From NCBI GenBank assembly GCA_947650285.1, contig CANTFL010001373.1:1-64000 (forward strand): a stretch of 64,000 bases of DNA, written 5' to 3'. Of this stretch, positions 19,561 to 30,895 are shown piece after piece. A program made the position numbers and the translations under genes. This DNA comes from Hyaloperonospora brassicae (lineage: Eukaryota; Oomycota; Peronosporomycetes; Peronosporales; Peronosporaceae). The stretch's first letter is position 1; the number at the start of each line of letters is the position of its first letter. The notes under the pieces were generated by a model that saw only the letters and a program-made list of their open reading frames with translations, had not been told where the DNA came from and did no database searches.

Positions 19561-22500
19561 CGTAACGCTTCAGGTGCGCAAATAACTTAAACATAAGCGG
19601 GAAAGGCGTCGACTTCAACCGATACTGCTCAGAAATACCAGAACGATCGCTAAAGGGATAGTTTTAATTATGCTTTCTCGCAGTTAAACGGTTAGTGGCG
19701 GGTCCGTGCTTGCAAGTGCAAGACAATTGCAGCCGAACATAGTATCGATCGACTAAGTGGGAATATTTCATCTTATATATATTTTTAGGTGCATTAAAAC
19801 TGAACACAAAAGATGATTGATGTCTTATAGCGTGGCGGGTGTATACATCGCAGGAAGAAAAATTGTAATGATATTTGCGTAGAGACGCCTCACGTACATG
19901 GTTAAATGCGTACACAAACTATGTGTAAGCTTATTTGTGCATTAAATAATTTAGGTGGTTCAGCGAATAAGTGGGCGGATTCCTTTGAACAATATTAATC
20001 CGCTGAGCACATACTTTACTACGTGTAGTGGAAGGTAACTGTAAACTTTGGGATAGGGCTCCTTCTAAGAATAAAAAGCCTTTGCTATTTCATTATCTCC
20101 AGCGCCTTGGTATATAATCCAATAAACCGCTTTCGCAATGAAATTTTGAATTGTTCGACAACTGCTTATTGTGCCACCTCAAGTTATCCTGCAGAATTGT
20201 TTGTTTAAAAAGGATGTGGCGGTACTACACTTTGGTGGAAAACGTACGGTATGAATAAACGGCCCCGGCTGCACCAATTATAATAAGTAATGTGGTTCGC
20301 GTATCGTCCTCGGATCCATACGTTTCAGCTTTTTACTCTCTACCCGAGCACAAACAAAATTAAATGCTTCGAAAATTTATACTTTCGTGTTTGTAATTGA
20401 ATAAATATCTTTGCGCACTATAATAAAGATAGACACGTACAATCTTACTTGCTAACCGTTAACATCCTGTTGAGGGTTTATACTCTTTAGCACTTTGTGC
20501 TGCATACGCTGCAATCGTAAGTCCCTAGAAACATAAGTCACTCTAAGAATCGTTGTTCCCCGAATTTATTATCTCTGTAAATAGTTTTTTTGACCTGGCA
20601 GAATCGTAAATCGTGCTATTATGAAAACAAAGTAGCTTTGACACTTAAGCCTTATTCTCGTGATAGAAATGGTATAGCTTTACTACAGTGCGTTCTATTC
20701 GTAGTGCGAAGCCATCATTCTCTACGCCTACGTGGTCATCACATTTCTTAATATTAAGTAGTGGCGATACTTGATAAGTCAAAATCGTCATCAACATCGA
20801 TTGCGGTGGTACATTTATAGATATATACAAAGTTTTCGTCTTTAAAATTGGTAATATTGACGTCGTTATCTGCTACGTCGACGTTAACGTCGGTGTTCAT
20901 TATACATGTGATATATGTATGCTAGAGCTATTATTTTTCGACATCATACACATCTACAATGACAACGTGAGAATTCTCCGATAAAGTATAATATCTAAGT
21001 AGAATGGTGTATGCGTGTTCGACGCATGAACTAAGATGTTAATGGCAATATAAAATTTGGGTTTATACAATGTCTCAGTTTATTTGGGAAACGAATGAGA
21101 GTTCCCCTAAAGACACTTATAAAATTTAACCTTGGCCATTCCTTTTAAAGATCAACTTTCGTATATTTATAGTATACATTAGCACTAGTAATTCAATGGA
21201 ACGAAACATCAAGTTTTTGAGTCTGCTGTAATCGAGGGTCTAGATCAGACACAAGTTTTCGGTGGAGTCCATTAAGTCGCAAGGTCGTGTCAATGTAGAT
21301 ATGAGCAAAGCCCTTGGCTGTGGCAAACAAGACTACATTCGATAATCTTTTTGATTAAACAAATTTATTACTATTCTTGCAATTATATTCGGAAAAGCCT
21401 AAGAACAAGTCTACAATTACCACCAGTATTATGCCGTAACTAAATGATGTTGATACAGGGCACAGAATGATGTAATCGACTTCACTTGTAAAGAAGCCTC
21501 GCAATCACAGCTATACTTCCGCAAGGATATATACATACGTGGTCAGTACATTGATTTCACCTGACCGTGAGGTAAGGATTCTAATGGCAACGATGCCAAC
21601 ATATTGTTGGAATTTTACACCTATGTATGATACGCAGTTACGGATCATTATGATTAAAACGACGACACCAGTTGTGCTTTAGACGAACGCACTACAATAA
21701 GTTAATTCATTTCGGGTTCTGCATTGATCTGATAACGACCGGTACTAAACTGGCAAGCTTTGCAAGCTGGATGGGATGAGTGTAAATACGATATTTTTCA
21801 AAGGTAAATCTATATCTTGTCTAGTATACAATCTCACGTCGTTGGGATGTCTTAATGACGGGTGCGAGTCATCACCAAGACTGACAGCTTCTGAGCGATG
21901 GTGGATTAAGAATAAAAATTAATTTGTGATTCAAATCTATTACAATAAAACAAAATCGTGCTTTTATCTTCTCAAGTGCAAAGAATTACCATCACACGTT
22001 TAGTCACTGTAACGGATGTGCCTTTGCAATACTCACCTTCATATTCGTTGAAATGTTTTGCGAATATCTAATGTAAGCAAGAGATAATATAATTAATGGA
22101 GGCAAATGACAGTGTTTGACATTCACAATTAAGTAAATCTGGAAGTGACACATCTTTCGTCACTTTAATGTTCATATGATGCGGATATCGCATCACATGG
22201 GGCGGCACAACACACGCAGGGATGGGTGTTGAGAGCAGCTCCCGTCAATAGGTCTGCGAACTATAAAAAGGTTCTAAATCGGTAGATGAGGCATAAAATT
22301 TAGGCAAATCTGTGGCATTATAGTCTTAACGTAACAACACAACAATCACCGAGCTAGTTGGTACATTTGGAACAGTACGTCGGGTAATATTCTTTGCGGT
22401 TCCTCCCTTCGGGTTCATTTATGGCTCTTTACTAGCTGAATACTTTCAACCGCTTGCTATCCTTATAAAGAAGGCTGCCTGAGGTCAGAAGCGTTCGTTC

Positions 22501-22634
22501 TTCATTTTCTGTGACCCCGAACCAATGGGTAGACATCGGCGTTTTGACGCTTTCACAGGTCACCGGGCGCAGTATACGCCCGACTAAAAGACTTAAGGTG
22601 TCCTTGATTAACAACCCACGTGCTCGTCTCTTGA
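19561..22634. other. AT-rich sequence without recognisable genes
   Basis: Only short frames occur (the longest are about 80 codons), all without motifs. No LTR, tRNA or repeat array is evident. A wholly decayed transposon layer is likely but cannot be shown by eye. Confidence 0.5.
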
Positions 22635-22780
22635 CTAGTCTTCGGATAGTGACGTCTATTGGGTCAATATCTCGCTGTTTGGGAGTCTAAAAGCGGTGCT
22701 GTCTAAATGAGTCACCGGCTCGCCGTGTGACGAGACTTAAATCGGTACCGTCTACCTGGTCACCTGCTCGCCGTGCGAAT
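22635..22780. repeat. Degenerate 49-bp tandem repeat, three units
   Basis: Units start near 22636 (TAGTCTTCGG), 22684 (AGTCTAAAAG) and 22733 (AGACTTAAAT). Units 2 and 3 share GTCTA...TGGTCACC/GAGTCACC...GCTCGCCGTG blocks, and unit 1 is more diverged. A fourth start (AGACTAAT) follows at 22781. The function is unknown. Confidence 0.55.
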
Positions 22781-25700
22781 AGACTAATATTTCTTCAGAA
22801 GGGAGTAATGACTCCATTAGGCCGAATCAATTATGTTGGAGCTATTAATCGCGAACTCTAAAAGCTATGCTCCTCGAGGCTAATAAGCAGGTATAATCCA
22901 GCCAAGTAAGGGAATTACCTCAAATGTGGACACGTGTCTTAAAATTGGAAAATCTGCTCTGTATTGATAATCTCCCATTCTCTCCCTAATTGCAAAAGAG
23001 CTCTTGAGTGGTTCTGCTTCATCCTCCTCGTCCTCCTATACAAATATATTGTGGAATGGACTAGTCACCATCTTGCTCTCTTGTCGGGTATTACCTCGTC
23101 AAGTCTTGGCTCGTAAAGTTTTCCATCGTTGAGCTTTGTCTCGTAGACTTCGATGTGCTCCGACTTCTCAACTCGAGTATCACTCCCAAAAATATTTCAA
23201 AGTAGGGAATACCACATTCGTTAACTCCCTACACAATATATGGCGCTTCCATCACTGCTGACCTTAAAAACCTTTGGCGATACGCCGGTCAGTTTAATAT
23301 ATGCACGTGATGTCTTAAATACTGCTTATACCTTCTTGAACAAATGAAGATAGTTTGAAACTTAGTAAGTTAAAACTGTATGCACGGAACGTATGAGTAG
23401 ACGCGTCGATCTCGAATGCTTGGCAAAAAAAAGTTGGCACAAAATTTAGTGATAAGAATAAGGCGGAATGGTTTTTAAATAAAAGGAAGCCTATTATGGG
23501 TTTAAATACCAAACATTCATTGATACGCCAAACCCGTCAGCTAAAGATCAGAATATGAATTCCAGTTAGGAAATCGTAGAATCGTTTATATACGAAATTT
23601 CAATAAAGATATTTAATAGATAGATAAGATGAATGTCATAAGTTCATGATTAAATCGTCGGTAAATCTGGCGTATTGATAATGCAAATTTTAGTTTGCAC
23701 ATTATTCTCCAAATATGGGCACTATCCGAAAATTTTAGTTGCCTACAATTTTTTATGTATAATCGCAATTTTCGACATGTAGCAATATGTCTATTGGGGA
23801 GTACAATAATGCAACTATTAAGGTGATGATTGATTAATTGGTCAATTTCGACGCGTGTTCGAGAGGAGAACATGTAAGGTGTAATAATTAAGTTTAAATG
23901 TGGTTATAGATGGGCATATTGATAGGATATAAAAGAACTCAACTGGTCAATTGACATACATGAATTTAATTTATTTTTTATCAAGAAACATATAATTCTT
24001 CTCCGGAAAATGTGTTTTTAATTTTCCGACGACTATTGTAGCACTAGTACAAATACGCTGAAGCGGATCTTCAATTGCTGGCCAAGGCTGCAAAGACCTA
24101 TCTCCAGATATATAGCCTGATCGCGCAAATACTCGCGATCCTATGACTACAATTGGACGCAGCATACGAGGAAATGGACTGTACATCAGAATTGTGAGGC
24201 AGATAAAATGGTAATGTGATGGATACAAAGATTCTTTTATGTCCTGAGCGAAACACCCGAGAGTGACGGATTCCTCTACCGTGACTTTTGAACAGTGATT
24301 AATCTTCGACATCAAGACCGATCAAGATCAACATCGCCTAAGGTCTTAACAATCCTTATTAGCTATTCGAAACCATGAATATACAAGGTGAGCACCAACT
24401 TATCCAGCAAGACACGGATCGGGGTCCCTTTCCGTGAGTCGGCAAGTCAGAGCAAGTGAAATTTCCCACCCCACATTATTAATTGTGAAAGATGGATTTG
24501 TTAGATTTCTTTTACCATATCCTACGCAAAATTTGCGTTGATTACCATTAGGATAATGGGTTTTTACTAGGTTGGTCATACCTTATATATATTCCTACAA
24601 TTTAAAAATCCGCCGATCCTAATTTTGACATTTCGAGAAATGGAGACATGATAAAACATTTATGGTTCACCGCAATTTGTAAAAAAACCTAATCATGATA
24701 TTAAATGGATGAAGATCCGTACTGAGATGATGTCCTTGCATGCATAGAGCTTTTTCTTTATTAGTACATCATGCTGAATTATAAAAAATACTGCAGAAGT
24801 GTGAGGGTTGTTGGAAAATTCAACGCGCGAATATTTGCTAATATATCGGCATCTTGCGTTGCAAACATCTTATGAATATATTTTACGCATTTGTCGTTAT
24901 TCGTTTTAATCTACTTATTGCTTATCAGTATCTTTCCTTTAAATTGCTAAAAGTAAATTTCTTAAGAGAGCTAAGGCTTGCAAAATTATTAATTTCTTTA
25001 TTTAACTAATTACGATACATTAGGTTTTGTGTTATTTTATAAGGTAAAACCTAATGTCGTGCAAGTTTAATATGCCTAAATAATCAAAAAAAAGATGTCC
25101 TTATTTATTTATATTATCTTAAAAAAAGGTATACCAGCAATTGCCTATATTACTATTCGCAAACGCTAATAAAACAATAAAATTAAATGCATTGATGATG
25201 GATGGATGGATTTTCGCACCACGCTGCGCCAACGAAGGGACCACACCTTTTCCGGGTGTTTGACAAGCTACGTGCGTGCCGAAATAGGCTTACACCCTAC
25301 AAGACACGACACGATTCGTATTGGCTAAAATAAACAAATCTATTTATAGCGGTGAAGCCATGATTTATTGAGATATCAAACCCGTGCATTATAATTTACG
25401 AATACAAAGTTTATTATTGATTAAACTAGCTGCTAATATGCATACTTGGTTAACAATTATTATGTATTAGCCACATCAATCCTGTCAGACATTAAAATCG
25501 CTCGATAGGTTAAAGAGATTTTTTGAATCATATCTCATTGCCTATTTATCGGAAGGGTGGAGGGATATTATAACTTGTATATTTTGAATGTATTACACTA
25601 CAGAATGACTTAACTAATACCCTTATGCAACTCAAATCCCTTGTCTCTTTACATATTACATCATTGCTACTTCCAGATTTTTTTATATATTTTAAGTTCA

Positions 25701-26135
25701 ATTTGACGCACGTTCCTCTCTCAATCACCATTATTTTTTTGTAAGAGTGAACTTGTCTTGCGAATTATATGTCTTGATCAATACATGCAAAAACGAATAT
25801 TTAAGTTTTGAATCTGCGGATGGTCCATGTGTGTCTTGCGTGCTTACGATACTCATAAGTAACATCTCCGTCGCTTGTAAATTGTCTTAGTAATGGACTT
25901 TAACCACGTAAGCAATTTATTTATACAGCACAGTGTGACCCGCTGCAATGTAAATCCATTGGCAATTACCAATCAAAGCTTTTCTTGCATTAAGAAATCA
26001 TCTTGAGCACAATCTATGCATCAAAAAACGTTAAAAAAGAAGGGTTTAAGCGTGCCCGACTTCATGTAATCGACGCGATTTGCAAATGTTCTCACTGTCC
26101 ATACGACCCGCGGGCCATTTGACGTTGACTACAAC
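22781..26135. other. AT-rich sequence without recognisable genes
   Basis: Very AT-rich, especially 24480-25200. The longest frame (23971-24315, minus, 114 codons) has no motif and no support. A GGAT microsatellite of a few units lies at about 25193-25212. Nothing else can be assigned. Confidence 0.5.
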
Positions 26136-26668
26136 TGTAGCGGAGCTACACATCTCCAGTAGTCAGAGAAAGACTTAGCGCTCAATTGGTCACTTGAGGT
26201 TCAGAGAACCCGACACCAAGAGTCAACAGCTCAGAGAGCTAAGGTTTGGTTCAAAGATTTGACTCATAGAGTCAACAGCTCAAAGAGCTTACGATTCCTG
26301 TTCCAGGGGGCCCAAACGATTCAAAGAATCAAACGCATTGAGTGCACAAGGAGTAGCTGCCTTGAAAAGGCGTTGTTACTTCCTTACGATCGCAAGACAC
26401 CTTAGAGAAGCACGTGTCTTTTGTTGATCAAAATGGGAACTGAATTTTATTTCTTCTTTTAACCTAAAACAATACCTTAGAACAAAGTGATTAACCTACT
26501 CGCTAATATCCTAAATATCCTCTCAAAAGATCTCGTAATCAATGGTCGACAGACATCAGTCTTCAACAATTGATACTTGTGTTCTAATATCACGTTATAA
26601 GGGGATCCCATACCTTATATGTACCACACCTATTGTCGGCTACCAGTCGACGTGTAATCCCCGTTACA
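26136..26668 (-). repeat. Family A LTR, left (3' LTR of the split Gypsy)
   Basis: 533 bp. The plus strand begins with a perfect hairpin TGTAGC-GGA-GCTACA and ends TGTAATCCCCGTTACA, another hairpin. It carries two units of a ~50-bp internal repeat (GACTCA.AGAGTCAACAGCTC). It matches 48005-48538 throughout and 53424-53907 except for one missing repeat unit. A polypurine tract on its right shows that it is the 3' LTR of a minus-strand element. Confidence 0.88.
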
Positions 26669-26682
26669 CCCTCCCCCACCAG
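26669..26682 (-). promoter_or_regulatory. Polypurine tract of the family A Gypsy
   Basis: On the minus strand GGTGGGGGAGGG abuts the 3' LTR start TGTAACGG. Its purity and position identify it as the plus-strand priming site. Confidence 0.8.
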
Positions 26683-26735
26683 ACTATCGTTACCAAAAAA
26701 CGTATATTGAATTCTTTCCTCAAAGAGGACGTTGT

Positions 26736-28025
26736 ATGTGCGCTTTAACATACACGTTTTGTAAAACACGAAACATCATGTCATCGCCATCCAATCAGTC
26801 CTCGACTCTCTCTTTCTACATCGGAATTCATGAGGAGGTAAATTATGGTCGTGATTCCGATGTCCTTGGTGAAGAGAGGACAGAGTCCGATACACCAGTG
26901 CATGAGGCAACGCCTCATATTGCACTAAACCCATTCGCCGAGCGTGGCAAAGCCAACGAGCCACCGGCGCCGCATCAATCACCAATTGTAGGAGATGCCA
27001 TCATCACCAATCGTCTCGATGGGCAACAACAGTTGGCTATCCAACGAGCTGAGAGAGCTCAGCGCCGTATGCAGCTTGCTGCAACCCTTAGAGGTCGTCG
27101 TGTCTATCTGTTCACACCACTCAATGAGGAAGAGCGTATACGCCAAACGACAGGTCGTTCTTTGGCAACTTGGGTTATTGGCTCTGAGCCAACATCTTCT
27201 GATGAGGTGGAGAGTCGACAGGCACTTCGTAAGAGGTACCTGCAACCTCACTTGACGACTCAAAGTCAATACAAGTTGCGACTTGACACGCAAGCACGGG
27301 GTGCGCCGGTTCCATCGATGAAGGGTATACCCATCCTCTTATTCGCAGGCGAATTTCAGAAGGGGTATACAACGATTTTGTTCGCTGAGTGCATCGGAAA
27401 CGACACCTCAGCAGCGTGTTAGCTCTCAGAGAAAGTGCCGATGTGGTAGATGTTCGTCTAGAACTAAAGCTTCGGTATGATTACGCCGAGCTTAAGGCCA
27501 GAGGCCAGTTGCGAACTCGCACACGCTATACTCCAGCTGTGCCGATTGACGTGGGTGTTGGTCAAGCGGTACCCAACTACCCACCTGCCTCCACCACTAT
27601 TGGTGAGAAGCGCTCTCTGTCGAGAGATGACCCCTGCCACGATGTTCAAAAACATCAACGGCGTATGGGCAATTCTGCCGCAGGGGTGTCTCAAACTCCC
27701 ACGAGTTCTCCGCCTCCGGGTACCCTCGCCAATTCACCAGATACTGGTATTGACCCTGACGGCGACGTCGTCTCAGGAGTCGCTCCACATGGAACTGGCG
27801 ATTCCCTTGCTCATTGAGCAGCGTCGAAGGTGGTCGGTATACCGAAGGGGGAGAATGAGAAGGTGCTTTTTGAGCTGAGTGGTCTCCGTGAGACATTGGG
27901 TAAGACCCAGAGTGCGTTTGACGCGATGCGAGCCCGTGTCCAGGCGTAAGAGCTGGGCCAAGCCGGATGGAGGCTCAGCTTGACCTCCTGATACGGATAC
28001 AGCAACCGATGGCAAGGCCAACCTA
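26736..28025 (+). pseudogene. Antisense ORF of family A Gypsy (unknown protein)
   Basis: Coding sequence on the strand opposite to gag-pol, starting 68 bp (ATG 26736) or 110 bp (ATG 26778) from the 3' LTR. The first 228 codons are open: a serine-rich start, a proline/glutamate-rich part (ERGKANEPPAPHQSP), an Arg/Gln-rich helix (QLAIQRAERAQRRMQLA), then LRKRYLQPHLTTQSQYK and a SMKGIPILLFAGEF strand. A frameshift near 27400 leads to ADVVDVRLELKLRYDYAELK and a Pro/Ser-rich part that overlaps the chromodomain on the other strand. After a TGA at 27815 comes a helical ENEKVLFELSGLRETLGKTQ segment and, in a third frame, MEAQLDLLIRIQQ. The old copy at 55838-56689 encodes a homologous protein. I recognise no domain; a coiled-coil at the end is likely. 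Its role is unknown. Confidence 0.6.
27597..27896 (-). pseudogene. Family A Gypsy chromodomain
   Basis: The minus-strand frame gives RQFHVERLLRRRRRQGQYQY, LVNWRGYPEAENSWEFETPL and then a DVFEHR tail, a complete chromodomain with its aromatic cage region and SWE motif. It closes pol. Overlap with the antisense ORF on the plus strand means that both strands may have been coding here. It is one of the least damaged parts of the element. Confidence 0.85.
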
Positions 28026-29169
28026 CCCGGCGCAAGCGCCTCCAAGTTCACGTGGGACGGACCCGATACGGCTTAAGCAAGCCAACGTAGAATACGGGGT
28101 GTGTGCGCAGTTTTCGCGGAAGGTTAAGCGTATACGAAAGTCCCTTCTCAGCGACGACCGTGAATGGTCCAATGAAGCGCGGGCGCAACTTTGTCTTGAA
28201 GACAGCACACACGCTATTTGTAGGTAAGCTTTTAGCATTAAGTATAGCTTGGTATCCGACCTAATTACGTTCAATATAACCCCTGCCTTTAGCATCAGCT
28301 TGTTCCTTCTGCTTGTCTTAGCTATCAGCCAGTGCGTCACGCACACGTCGTAAGACATTCGATCGTGTTGCGAAAAACTCGCTTACCTGTTTTTGAACAG
28401 TACAAGGGCTGATTCCAGCAAGCCGATCGGCCATCTCTCCCCTACATAGCCCTGAACCACGCAGTGGTAACGTTAACGGAACGCGAGGGTGTGTGAGTCC
28501 ATTCACATAAAACGGTGTGTAGCCAGTGGAGGCATGCACGGCGTTATTCAACGCAAACTCAACGACAGGGAGCATCGAAATCCAACTCTTTGGCGTTTCA
28601 GCGCAAACTGCGCAAGATTTCACCGATGATGCGATTCACTAGCTTGGTTTGACCATCATTCTGCGGATGATTCGCTGTGGACGTGTCCAAACGTGTGCCG
28701 AGCACCTTGAAGATGGACTTCCAAAACTTCCCAGTGAAGCGAGGATCTCTATCAGAGACAATTGCCAACGGCAAACGTGTTGTCGAAACACGCAATCGAC
28801 AAACAACGTAGCTGTACCTTCACCATCAATGGTAACTGGCACCGCCGCTAAATGAGCCATGTTGCTCAATCGGTCAACAAAGACTACCATACCCGTATTT
28901 CCATACGAATTCTTCGGTAATCCGAAGAGGAAGTACATACTGATGGAATCCCAACACCCTTTGGGTATAGGCAAACTATCTAGCGGCGCGGCCGCGTAAG
29001 GTGATGGTTTTACCCGTTGACACGTTTCACACGCACGCACATATGTGCTCACCCATTTGTATAGTTTGGGCCACCAATCGCATTGGCCAACTAAGCCGTA
29101 GGTCTTCTCAAAACCGAGATGACCACTCAACTCAGTATTATGTGCCTCATATAGGATCCGATACTTCAA
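27897..29169 (-). pseudogene. Family A Gypsy integrase
   Basis: From right to left: the HHCC zinc-binding part (HNTELSGHLGFEKTYGLVGQ ... CETCQRVK); the core beginning with FGLPKNSYGNTGMVVFVDRL (first Asp); a frameshift near 28790; then SDRDPRFTGKFW (second Asp) and NHPQNDGQTKLVNRIIGE, where the catalytic Glu of the usual TER is Lys (TKLV); then EFALNNAVHASTGYTPFYVN. The C-terminal module at 28023-28300 is degenerate. The copy at 56821-57411 keeps TDGQIERVNRVIG and is a useful comparison. Integrase joins cDNA to the chromosome; this one lacks its Glu and its frame. Confidence 0.85.
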
Positions 29170-29637
29170 CTACACATCATGAGGGACAACAATGCGAGAA
29201 TTATCCTCCAAATCCGGGCTATAGCACAACTGGCCCTGATCGATGGAATATCGATGTAACCTCGCACGTAATCGTGCCGACAATTCTATGTCCGATTCCT
29301 TAAGCTCCTCGCTCCTTAGAGCACGCAGCAGAGCTACACAGTGTTCATCCTTGGCATATGCCCTACGGATTAGGTCAGTGACCGACGACGACAGAGTCGT
29401 AACATGAGCAAGTTCATATTCAGGCTTGCATGACAACGCATCAGCCAAAGCATTCTGCTTGCCCGGCTTACACCTCACCTCGAAGTTGTAATCTGCAACG
29501 AAGGAAATCCAACGAGCCATTCTCTGAGAAAGATGTAGCGACTTGGTTGCAGTGCGTAATGACGCATGATCTTTACAGATCACAAACGGCTTAGGGCCAA
29601 GAATATGAACTCTGAATTTGACGAGAGCATACTTCAT
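29170..29637 (-). pseudogene. Family A Gypsy RNase H / tether region
   Basis: A 155-codon open stretch with KYALVKFRVHILGPKPFVI, then TDHASLRT-like KDHASLRTATKSLHLSQRMA and RWISFVADYNFEVRCKPGKQ-NALADALS, the conserved end of the Gypsy RNase H domain. It is followed by the spacer to integrase (arginine/leucine-rich, ending in a YSIDQGQLCYSPDLED-like strand). It removes template RNA during cDNA synthesis. It is separated from integrase by a stop at 29170. Confidence 0.85.
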
Positions 29638-30895
29638 TGCAAGTAGCTCTTTGTCATGAACAGGATGTTTTTTTCTGCAGCCTTCAGCTGCCGGGACTCA
29701 AATGCAATGACGCGTTACCGTCCATCAGGATCTGTCTGTAACAGAGCACTGCCTATGGCAAAGTCAGATGCGTCACAGACGACACTGAAAGATCGATCGG
29801 GATCAGTCAAAGCCAAGATTGGCGCAAGACGGAGACTCTCCTTTACTGCATAAAAGCATCATGCTCGGTGCTAGTCCAGCACCATTTCACATCCTTTTAT
29901 ATTGATTGGATAATGGCGAGCCATATCTGCGTTATTCGCACTGTGCTTGTGCAAGTATATGGCAAGGACAAGCCACTTCCGTAAACCTTTTTGGTTCTTT
30001 GGCTTCGGCAAATCAACTATGGCTTTTACCTTAGCGGGATCCTCTCGAAGGCCTTGCTTACCAATAAAGCACTATAAAAAGTGAATCTCTTCTACACCAA
30101 CGATGCACTTAGACGCGTTGGCGTACAACTTATTCGTGCGCATGCACTCGAGAACCGCTCGTAAACGGTCAATGTGATTGTCCACATCTGACCGACCGTT
30201 CATAGCACGACTATGGACAAAGATGACATCAAGTTACGTCTGTGCATATCCTCGGTGAGGTCTGAACAATTGCGTCACAAGACGGTTGAATGTAGCCGGG
30301 GCATTTGATAATCCTTGCGGCATAACAATCCACTCCCAGAGCATACCGGTTGGAGTGCTGACCGCTATCTGCGGAATGTCGCTTTCTCGTATGAGAAGCT
30401 GTTGATAACCATCGACGAAGTCGAGCGCACTGTACATTGTACATCCCACAATATTGTTTCAGAGAACATCCTTTCTCGGAATTTGTGTCTAGGCCGGAAT
30501 GGTGGCCGCATTAAGCTTATTGTAAGCATGAACAATGCGTCACTTTCCATTGGGATTTTTGACAGAGAATGCCGGTGAGGAATGGGGAGATTTGCTTTCA
30601 CGTACCGTTACTGCCGCGTGCTTTGCACGAAAGAAGTCGTCAAAAAGGTCACACTGTTCCTTCGGTAAAGGCCACTACCGTGTTACGCAGTATTAGGTTA
30701 CAGGAACCAAGTCAATTTTTATGACGTACACATCTATCGGGAGGTGAGACGGACGGTGGGTTGTGACACACCACATCCTGGAATTTTAATACCAACGGAT
30801 AGAACGGATCAGGGATGCCTATAAAATCAAAGATCCACTACGGGTATCCAATGCCGCCTTTGTGTCCTCAAAGACAGACGCGTGTGATGTGTGGA
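29638..30895 (-). pseudogene. Family A Gypsy reverse transcriptase
   Basis: From the right: a linker with FEDTKAALDTRSG, then FFRAKHAAVTVRESKSPHSS and FSVKNPNGK followed by a stop. Palm pieces at 30229-30449 read SALDFVDGYQQLLIRESDIP and MPQGLSNAPATFNRLVTQLF. The catalytic YFDD box is destroyed: the sequence after YAQT reads stop-LDVIFVHSR. 29640-30220 continues with the thumb and start of RNase H (DPDRSFSVVCDASDFAIGSA). At least five stops or shifts. The inserted element begins at about 30896, upstream of this piece in pol order. Confidence 0.85.

Noticed and set aside
23971..24315. 114-codon minus-strand ORF as a gene
   Set aside because: No motif, no signal peptide, no homologue in the window; could arise by chance in AT-rich sequence.
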